A DNA stretch of 46,149 bases from a bacterium. Its GTDB lineage: Bacteria > Armatimonadota > JACIXR01. Numbering within the stretch: the stretch's first letter is position 1; each line of letters opens with the position of its first letter. Location: positions 1-46,149 of the forward strand of contig JACIXQ010000009.1 in assembly GCA_014360465.1 (NCBI GenBank), read 5' to 3'. Positions 40,114 to 46,149 of this stretch are shown here, piece after piece. A program made the translations under genes and the position numbers. Under the pieces are notes generated by a model that had not been told where the DNA came from, searched no databases, and saw nothing but the letters and a program-made list of their open reading frames with translations.

Positions 40114-42906
40114 TTATTGCGAATGGGTGAGGGCTTTGTCCCTCACCCATTCGCCGAAAAGCCTCATCAAATAAACTTTCTCATCAAGCAATAGATTCAA
40201 AACCCTGTTTATCCTCCCATTACCTATCCTTCTGGCAGGAGAAAAGACAGCGCATTCACCCTTCCTCACTGCGGTCAATATATCGTAAATACCACCCTTT
40301 TCAGAATAAACTACCGTCCTTAAGGGAGCGGTGAAATCACCTTGTGTTCCCGCAACGAGTGGCTTCCCCCCCATTGCCATAAGGCTTTCATCAACCAAAA
40401 AGGCATCAAAGGGAATGTTCCCGAGGTTTGAATCGCCTTTCAATATTCCTATACCTCCCGCTTTGTGTATCTCGTTGACAAGCTGGGTAGCATCACTGCT
40501 TCCCTGGACGCTTTCAATAGCTCCCAGGTTTATGATTTCCGCTTCGCCAATGGGAAATGTTTCCCCCGGGATAACGGTTAGCTTCAAGTTATTCTCGCTC
40601 GCAAACCAAAGGGCATCTCTCGCTCCTTCCTTCGTTCCCACATCGGCTATGGCTATGAAATCGCAAAGGGCTCCAATGGCGGAAAGACACAGTTGAGGGG
40701 GAGAAAAGCCACCTGCAGAGAGAAATGCTTGCATATCTCCAACGAGCATCCTTTTATCCCTTACATAGTCGATCAAATCTCTGAGGACATCCACTGCAAG
40801 GCGGATGCCATCATCATCCTTGCCAACCAAGATCAAAACCCTTTTCCCCCAGAGATAGCGAGGGAGGATATAAGCCTTCCTCTCGGGAGAAGGAAATTTG
40901 AACCCACTGACAAGCTGGTTAAGGGCAGTTGAGCCTATGATAACGATGTCGTTATAGCGATTGACCTCTTCCAATCTTACGACTTTTCCTCCTAATTTGT
41001 TGCTGAGCTCGCTGGCGAAGGCGAGCGATTTGACATCGTCCTTTGCTGCGAAGAAGCAGGCATTGGCGAAATCAAAGCCGATCGTCTTGCCGATATCCTC
41101 AACGAGGATATCGGGTTGAAGGGGCGGAAGCAGGCTATCTATCTTTGAAATACTCTGTCCTGCAAGGGCGGAGTTCAAGAGTGTAAGGCAGGCATCCCTG
41201 CTCAGACCTTCAACGAACCATATCCTGTTTCCCTGCTGGGCAATCGCCTGGGCACCACCTTCGGGAAACACTCCTATCCAACCACGCCAATCCGCCCCCC
41301 CAATCTGCTCCGGCGAGAGAGAAGCTCTTCGCCAGTTATTGAGGAGCGAGTTCGCTTGTTTGGCGATAACTTGTGGGTTGGGATGAGACCAAAGGGATAG
41401 GCTGGCTATCGGCAAATTGGCGAAAAGCAGGTTCAATCGTTCGAAAGAGCCCTCATCTTGCCATCTCGCCCAATTCCAAAGATAGGTGATTTCCTTTGAG
41501 GATGGAATATGAAGTGTCGGGAAGGGTTGAAGGGCGGGAGATTGAAAATCTCCCCTTATGAGGGCGGAGCTCGCCCTGTATGCTGATACATCTTCTTGGC
41601 TCTTCCAGAGGAAAATCTTTGCCAGGACAACTTCATCGGGGTCAGGTTGAGAGGTTGCCTTTATCTTCTCATTTAGAAGTTGGAGGAAGGAGGAAGCGCG
41701 TGATTGCCAAGCGTTTCCCTGAAGGGTGATAACGGAATCGCGCCAGCTTTTCCCCCCTTTTGCGCTCGCAACAGCCTTGCTCATAGCATCAATCTCTCCC
41801 TGTAGGGAGGAAATTAGCGATTGGGCATCGTATTTGTTAATGGTCAATTCTGCTGAGAGCGTCAGCCCCATCTCCTCCAGCATCAGAGTTGCCTCCGCTT
41901 TGTAGGTTCCCACAGGTTTCCCCTTCGCATCCCAGTGAATTGTGAAGGGAATGAAACCCGCTTTCCCTTCTACATCTTGCTCTTTCTCAAGCAGAGTCTC
42001 ATTGTCCTTTTTGAGGCTGAATTTGAATTTGCCTTTGAAATCCCTATTACACAGAAGCCAGGCGGTTATATCGGTCTCCTCGTCACCTAAGTAGCAAGGC
42101 GCAGGAGCGAAAAGAAAGGTAATCTGCGGAGGTATGGAGGGTTGGGTGGGAGGGGAAGGCTGGGGAGTGGAAGGTCCAGTTTCAGAGGGAGGTTGGGTTG
42201 GTGCGGGAGGTTGAGTTGGTGCGGAGGGTTGGGTTGGTGCGGAGGGTTGAGTTGGTGTGGAGGGTTGAGTTGGTGTGGAAGGCTGGGTTGGTGTGGAAGG
42301 CTGAGTTGGTGCGGGAGATGGGAGGGTTAGGATGATGTCGCCCAACTGGTCTTTACCGCTTGCCCAGGAGAGATAGCCCCGATATCGCTCAAAATCGGTA
42401 TCATTGAGAACGGCGTTGAATTTTAGGACCATCCCTTCCTGGGGAGTGATTTGAAGAAGGCTCCAAGGGATTGCCATCTCAAGCTGATAGGAGGAATTGG
42501 AAGATTTCACAGCGAATTGAATGGTTGCTTCATAGGGAGCGCCTCCCTTTAGAAGGATAAGTTTATTTTGTAAAGGGGAGTAAGTTATTTCCCAATCGGG
42601 AGCGAGGAAGAGCTGGAGGCTTTCCTGGGTGGGTTCGCCCTTTTGGGCGAGGAAATCGTCCCAGACCTCCCCTGCGATATAGAGGTTGTCCTTATCCAAA
42701 GCGACCCATATTTTAGCTTCGGCATCCTTTGGTCCGCGCCAGAAGTATAAGGGTATTGTGATATTGGAAAGATAAAGGAACACTTTACCTTGATATTCCG
42801 TTAGGTCACCATCAATGGTTGGAGGAGTCTCCAAAACCAGAGCTTTATATTGAGGCTGACAGAATGCGATTACGACTAAGAAGAGGAAAGGCAAAAATCT
42901 TTTCAT
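40114..42906 (-). CDS. Secreted protein: CBM9-like domain, Pro/Thr linker, degenerate PHP-like domain
   Basis: ATG 42906 (MKRFLPFLFLVVIAFCQ) gives a clean signal peptide; the frame extends 11 codons upstream. A CBM9-like domain (PPTIDGDLTEYQG, about 27-195) leads into seven near-identical TQPS(T/A)P units (about 197-240). After it come a beta-sandwich, a helical region and an alpha/beta segment like the GH20-type N-domain (IVIIGSTALNQLV...RVLILVGKDDDGIRLAV). The end (about 750-905) follows the PHP layout, FIAIADVGTKEGA, PGETF, KAGGIGIL, but lacks the metal-binding histidines. The product is probably a non-catalytic binding protein on the cell surface. 930 aa. Confidence 0.8.
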   Translation of the reverse strand: MKRFLPFLFLVVIAFCQPQYKALVLETPPTIDGDLTEYQGKVFLYLSNITIPLYFWRGPKDAEAKIWVALDKDNLYIAGEVWDDFLAQKGEPTQESLQLFLAPDWEITYSPLQNKLILLKGGAPYEATIQFAVKSSNSSYQLEMAIPWSLLQITPQEGMVLKFNAVLNDTDFERYRGYLSWASGKDQLGDIILTLPSPAPTQPSTPTQPSTPTQPSTPTQPSAPTQPSAPTQPPAPTQPPSETGPSTPQPSPPTQPSIPPQITFLFAPAPCYLGDEETDITAWLLCNRDFKGKFKFSLKKDNETLLEKEQDVEGKAGFIPFTIHWDAKGKPVGTYKAEATLMLEEMGLTLSAELTINKYDAQSLISSLQGEIDAMSKAVASAKGGKSWRDSVITLQGNAWQSRASSFLQLLNEKIKATSQPDPDEVVLAKIFLWKSQEDVSAYRASSALIRGDFQSPALQPFPTLHIPSSKEITYLWNWARWQDEGSFERLNLLFANLPIASLSLWSHPNPQVIAKQANSLLNNWRRASLSPEQIGGADWRGWIGVFPEGGAQAIAQQGNRIWFVEGLSRDACLTLLNSALAGQSISKIDSLLPPLQPDILVEDIGKTIGFDFANACFFAAKDDVKSLAFASELSNKLGGKVVRLEEVNRYNDIVIIGSTALNQLVSGFKFPSPERKAYILPRYLWGKRVLILVGKDDDGIRLAVDVLRDLIDYVRDKRMLVGDMQAFLSAGGFSPPQLCLSAIGALCDFIAIADVGTKEGARDALWFASENNLKLTVIPGETFPIGEAEIINLGAIESVQGSSDATQLVNEIHKAGGIGILKGDSNLGNIPFDAFLVDESLMAMGGKPLVAGTQGDFTAPLRTVVYSEKGGIYDILTAVRKGECAVFSPARRIGNGRINRVLNLLLDEKVYLMRLFGEWVRDKALTHSQ
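40119..40154. terminator. 15-bp perfect hairpin between convergent genes
   Basis: GCGAATGGGTGAGGG (40119-40133) and its exact complement (40140-40154) flank a 6-base loop. The stem lies within the last codons of the - strand gene (coding WVRDKALTHS) and just after the + strand ars operon. Neither side has a T-tract in the right orientation, so it would be a U-less bidirectional terminator. Confidence 0.55.
42190..42315. repeat. 18-bp tandem repeat (about seven units) coding a Pro/Thr linker
   Basis: Near-identical 18-base units (GGAGGGTTGAGTTGGTGT and variants on the + strand) run in frame and encode TQPSTP/TQPSAP on the - strand. Such arrays form flexible, often glycosylated linkers and change length by slippage. 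Confidence 0.8.
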
Positions 42907-42964
42907 AATCAAACACCCCTGTGGGAGAATTTTATTCATTTTAAACCCTCAAAGGCTGATTGTA

Positions 42965-43125
42965 AATGAGATTCGCTGTATTTCAGATATGGGTAGGATA
43001 TACCGATATGTAAAGAATGCGGGAAAACTTCAGTGATATGACAGTTACTATACTCTTTTCCAAGCCTTAAGATTAAGGTAATTAGAGGGATGGCAAGATA
43101 CACATACTAAGATGCGAATCTCATT
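42965..43125. repeat. 12-bp inverted repeat flanking a gene-free gap
   Basis: AATGAGATTCGC (42965-42976) and its exact complement (43114-43125) enclose about 137 bases without a gene. The right copy overlaps the end of the GH127 gene. It may be a small non-autonomous element; no target duplication is obvious. Confidence 0.35.
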
Positions 43126-45112
43126 CTTCCAGCATAGGGAAGGCGGAGATGCGCAAGCGGGCGCAGCCCATTGGTATCAGCCTTATCTCCTCCAAGGGTT
43201 CAGGAGAATGCACGGGGCTATTGGGCAATAAACCAACCATCCCCCGTTCCTCCTGCCACTGCGGCAATCTCCTTCCCTTCCCAATCAGCTCTATGGGAGC
43301 TCCCTCTAAGCTGAATGGCTGATAGGGCAAAGCCCCATCCCTTTTTACAACCCTGAATGAATTCTCGGGATCGTTCAAATCAACGAGCAAAGCGTAATTC
43401 CAAGGCGTCGTTGGATAAACCTCATAAGCAGGCCACTCATCCGTTCCTCCATATCGCACCCACTTCTCCTCAATTCGCAATGAATATGTCAGAGGTCCCC
43501 TGTCAACCGATACCGAGTTCTTGTTCTTCTCCCAGACCCTCACCTTTATCTTCATAGGAAGAACGAGCTCTATCTCGTCTCCATTTTGCCAGACTCTATC
43601 TATGACTATGTAGGAACGAGGTTTAGCCTCAACTTTCAACTCCTTGCCGTTGAGAATCACTTTTGGCGACTCGCACCAGCCGGGCACTCTCAAATAAAGA
43701 GGAAATTGGACCTCCTTCTGGGTCAATATCGTCAACTTTATATTCTCGTCAAAGGGATAATCGGTTTCCTCAATTATCTGAATTTCTCTTCCATCTCCCA
43801 CCTTAGCGCTGACCTTGCTGGGAGCGTAGAGGACGCCAGCCAATCCCTTGTCCCTCGTTGCCATCCAAAGATGCTCAGAGAAATATGGCCAGCCGTGGGA
43901 ATGATTATGCTGGCAACAACGATAGGCATAAGGATTATAGGAAAGCATTTCTCCTCCATTCTGGATGAGGGGCGAGTGGTCCTTGCTGTCAAGCTGAATC
44001 ATATTGGGAGCAGTTAAGTAGTGGAGGGCTTTCAAATCCGGTGTAAAGGCGGGAGGAAGGGAATTGAAGGCTATCTCCTCGCAACGGTCGGCGTAGATGG
44101 GATTGCCCGTGATTGAGAGAAGGATTTCATCTGAGAACATAAATTCAACCATTGAGCAAGTCTCCGCCGCTTGCCTTGGGTCGGTGTAGCCGGGTCGGCA
44201 ATTCTCATCCGCTCCGAACATACCACCCGGCACTTGCCCATAGATTTCCATAACAGTCCGATAATTACGCTCCGTAGCCTCAAGATGTTTAGGGTCTTTT
44301 GATTGCTGGTAAAACTGGGCGGGTTCCCGGAAGCCCTGGCAGATGTTGACCCCATGCCAGGTGGGTATGCCATTTGTCCAGTCGGCGGTTCGCTCGTGGA
44401 TGATTCTTGCTAAATCAAGTAGCCAACTCTCTCCCGTGCGGTTATAAAGCCAGTAGATACTATCAAGATTATCGCCTCCCCTCCATTTCTGCCAGCTTCC
44501 CGGTAAGAGGTTTTCCGGTGGTTGGCTGAATTGCCAGTGGAAGTATTTACTCATAAATGGAAGAACCCTTTTATCCCCAGTCGCTTCATAGAAAGAGCGG
44601 AGTACATAGAGCATAATCATATTTGGCCAGAGGTCGTTGTTTCTTTTATTATCCCGTGGACCGAAATAGCCATCCGCTTCCTGGCTTGCAAGGACTGCCT
44701 CCACCCATCTCTTAGCCTTGTTTATTATGCGTTCTTCCTTTAGGATGTAGCCAAGGTCGATGTAGCCCTTGAGCCAGTAGGGCAGTTCCTCCCAGCCCCT
44801 TTCCCCTTCCCCCGTGGGACTTGCCCAGGCGCTCCCCTCGAATTTGCACCAAGGGCTTATCTCGTCCAGATGACCGCAGAGCCCATTCGCCATTAGAAGA
44901 AGTTGATGCCTCAGCCAGCCACGCGGCTCAACCGAGCCGAGGGGTAGCTTAATCAGGGGGTTAGGAAGAAGAGGTAAACGGTTACCGATATAGAAGGGAT
45001 TCTCTCCCTGGGTAGGTGGTGAATCAACGGAATAGACCTTCATTGTTATCGCCTCCTTGGCGAAGAAGATGTGAGCAATAGTCAGGAGATAAAGGAAAAC
45101 GAGCTTTTTCAT
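43121..45112 (-). CDS. Secreted GH127-family (DUF1680) beta-L-arabinofuranosidase-like protein
   Basis: The 663-aa protein has a signal peptide (MKKLVFLYLLTIAHIFFAKEA) and then an alpha/alpha-toroid of the DUF1680 type followed by beta-sandwich domains. Catalytic landmarks of GH127 are present: AETCSMVEFMF (about 316-326; Glu and Cys of the zinc site) and YRCCQHNHSHGWPYF (about 394; the Cys pair, one being the nucleophile). It should release L-arabinofuranose or a related sugar from plant-type glycans. No good Shine-Dalgarno precedes the ATG. The upstream gap (45113-45362) holds the hairpin listed separately and a 12-bp palindrome (45265-45276). Confidence 0.9.
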   Translation of the reverse strand: MKKLVFLYLLTIAHIFFAKEAITMKVYSVDSPPTQGENPFYIGNRLPLLPNPLIKLPLGSVEPRGWLRHQLLLMANGLCGHLDEISPWCKFEGSAWASPTGEGERGWEELPYWLKGYIDLGYILKEERIINKAKRWVEAVLASQEADGYFGPRDNKRNNDLWPNMIMLYVLRSFYEATGDKRVLPFMSKYFHWQFSQPPENLLPGSWQKWRGGDNLDSIYWLYNRTGESWLLDLARIIHERTADWTNGIPTWHGVNICQGFREPAQFYQQSKDPKHLEATERNYRTVMEIYGQVPGGMFGADENCRPGYTDPRQAAETCSMVEFMFSDEILLSITGNPIYADRCEEIAFNSLPPAFTPDLKALHYLTAPNMIQLDSKDHSPLIQNGGEMLSYNPYAYRCCQHNHSHGWPYFSEHLWMATRDKGLAGVLYAPSKVSAKVGDGREIQIIEETDYPFDENIKLTILTQKEVQFPLYLRVPGWCESPKVILNGKELKVEAKPRSYIVIDRVWQNGDEIELVLPMKIKVRVWEKNKNSVSVDRGPLTYSLRIEEKWVRYGGTDEWPAYEVYPTTPWNYALLVDLNDPENSFRVVKRDGALPYQPFSLEGAPIELIGKGRRLPQWQEERGMVGLLPNSPVHSPEPLEEIRLIPMGCARLRISAFPMLEE

Positions 45113-45325
45113 ATAGCTAATCTCAAAACAAGAATGTTAAAAAATTTCTATCAATTTTCCCCTTCTTAAGTCAAGCAATTTATAGAATATGTTTGCAGAA
45201 GGAATGGTAAAGAACAAATGGGAAAGAAAAGTCCGGCAATACCTTGAGTTTTGCTTTTTGCAGAGCAGAGCTCTGCGTCTGGGTGAAAAGAAGTGGTGAG
45301 TAAAAAGAGAGTGCGAAGATGCTGG

Positions 45326-45354
45326 GGGCGGAGCGGATACTTTCCGCTCCGCCC
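45326..45354. terminator. 12-bp G+C-rich hairpin downstream of the pseudopilin gene
   Basis: GGGCGGAGCGGA (45326-45337) pairs perfectly with TCCGCTCCGCCC (45343-45354) across a 5-base loop. It lies 8 bases past the - strand pseudopilin stop and ends that transcript. On that strand no T-tract follows; the T-rich bases lie on the + side. Confidence 0.65.
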
Positions 45355-45362
45355 ATTTTCTC

Positions 45363-45914
45363 TTAGGGGAGCTGGTAGTTGTCGTTGCAGGTCAAATCGT
45401 AGGGGGTGCAGGGGGTGGTTATATCGCCGGGATTTCTCGCTACCTGTTCCCACATATTGACTGGGGAGGTCGTCTGCTGAGGCTTCAGGAACTTCACATG
45501 ACCGTCGGCAAAGATGTAGTTCTTCCCGCCAGAGTGAACGGCTGTCTCCTGGCTAAATACCCAGTTGCACCAGGTCCCTGTGTCTGGGGCGCACTGAAGT
45601 CCGCCTTCCTGCACGAGTATAAGGTCTGCTGGTGCGGGGAAATCCGCCATCTTCCAGGAATGATGATTCTGGGAGAGGCAGAACTGAGAGCCGTTATATT
45701 GGTAATCCATATATTGGGGAGCCCCTGGCACATGGTTGTTATATTCCTCAGTGCAGGCCCAGTCGGGGAATGAGGGGCAATCGAAAACCTGCCAGTTCTT
45801 GACATAGGGCTGAACTAATACCCTCCAGCTTGTGTAGTACGGAGCGGCATCCCAGCAGGGTCTACCAGCGCCAAAACGCGCAGGTGGATATGTCTCATCC
45901 CAATCCTGTTGGTA
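45363..45914 (-). pseudogene. DUF1559 (H-x9-DG) pseudopilin, 5'-truncated
   Basis: The frame reads YQQDWDETYPPARFGAGRP, then SWRVLVQPYVKNWQVFDCPS, and ends with the H-x9-DG signature HSGGKNYIFADGHVKFL, all typical of prepilin-like DUF1559 proteins. The N-terminal GFTLIELLVV methylation helix and the ARAREKA...SNLKQ segment are missing. Upstream of 45914 the frame turns into unrelated sequence and stops at 45966-45968. No ATG with a ribosome-binding site starts it; GTG 45731 would give only 122 aa. It is a gene broken by rearrangement or a misjoin near the window end. Confidence 0.8.
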
Positions 45915-45953
45915 TGGTAAAGGTAAGGGAAAATTGATAAAATGGGAGGAGCA

Positions 45954-46149
45954 ATGACTTTCATTTTAAAAGATAGGCGCCACTTTTCCCTTGCGGATGT
46001 GGCGGAGGTAAAGCCGAGTATGCTCATGGGCCAACTTCCGAGCCCGAAGTCTTGTTTTCTGGCTAACCTCGGCGAAGCGCCTATAAGGGCCGTATCGAGC
46101 CCGGATAGATGTGTGCTAAAAGTCATTGTTCCTCCCCACATCCAAATTA
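45954..46149 (+). CDS. Unknown ORF running off the window end (partial)
   Basis: ATG 45954 follows GGGAGGAG (45944-45951) and opens a frame with no stop to the window edge (65 codons: MTFILKDRRHFSLADVAEVK...). I recognise no domain. It runs opposite to the truncated pseudopilin and begins just where pilin similarity ends. The DNA could instead form RNA structure: GCCGAG/CTCGGC and two GGGCC...GCCC pairs are visible between 46010 and 46110. Coding or non-coding nature is unsettled. Confidence 0.35.
   Translation, partial: MTFILKDRRHFSLADVAEVKPSMLMGQLPSPKSCFLANLGEAPIRAVSSPDRCVLKVIVPPHIQI

Noticed and set aside
42142-42330. Gly/Cys/Trp-rich + strand ORF
   Set aside because: It is the shadow of the 18-bp repeat that encodes the Pro/Thr linker on the other strand.
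43586-44017. 143-aa + strand ORF opposite the GH127 gene
   Set aside because: It overlaps the conserved catalytic region of GH127 on the other strand and lacks a ribosome-binding site or domain.

Overview
The window looks like chromosome from a thermophilic, probably anaerobic or microaerophilic bacterium. Proteins are rich in Lys, Glu and Ile, base composition is moderate, and strong AGGAGG-type ribosome-binding sites are common. The mix of large secreted carbohydrate-active proteins, an H-x9-DG (DUF1559) pseudopilin fragment and LamG/CBM architectures recalls Armatimonadota or neighbouring planctomycete-like lineages. That placement is an inference from gene content; no 16S rRNA is present.

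Layout. (1) 1-8071, + strand: the end of an unknown gene and a 25-codon ORF, then a housekeeping run of ftsK, rimO, a thioredoxin-like protein, an NrdG-like radical SAM enzyme, an unrecognised 593-aa protein and gltX. (2) 8256-15989, - strand: an ABC exporter fused to a zinc ribbon and a DUF1854 domain, and a 1623-aa secreted multidomain protein. (3) 16195-19277, + strand: an MBL-fold hydrolase, an orphan 2-oxoacid:ferredoxin oxidoreductase gamma subunit, and a PdtaS/PdtaR-like histidine kinase with an ANTAR-type RNA-binding response regulator. (4) 19286-20123, - strand: one operon of six tRNAs, all Ser or Arg, with a DUF3467 gene inside it. (5) 20269-22666, + strand: the rpmH-rnpA-yidD-yidC-jag cluster, in which YidC carries a TPR-like extracytoplasmic segment, closed by an intrinsic terminator. 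(6) 22741-35762: a split BREX-3-like locus. A BrxF-like ATPase and a Zn-ribbon DNA methyltransferase (PglXI-like) lie on the - strand; a BrxC/DUF6079-like ATPase, PglZ and a 960-aa TPR protein lie on the + strand. A glycosidase-like gene and an inverted-repeat element sit between the halves. BrxHII and BrxA are absent. (7) 35849-37937: a Gfo/Idh/MocA-like protein and a secreted GH39/GH5-like enzyme. (8) 38038-40102: an arsenic operon with a 22-bp palindromic operator, acr3 interrupted by one in-frame TAG at a conserved Trp, arsR, a 2[4Fe-4S] ferredoxin and an HdrA-like fragment. (9) 40114-46149: a secreted CBM9-like/degenerate-PHP protein, a GH127 enzyme, a 5'-truncated DUF1559 pseudopilin, and an opposite-strand ORF that runs off the window end.

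The most interesting system is the BREX-3-like locus. It appears to keep methyltransferase, BrxC ATPase, PglZ and BrxF but lacks the usual helicase and BrxA, and has a giant TPR protein as the last gene of the brxC-pglZ operon. Other points of note are the single-base nonsense codon in acr3, the Ser/Arg-only tRNA operon with a GCG-anticodon tRNA-Arg, the YidC variant, and a PHP-like domain that has lost its metal ligands.
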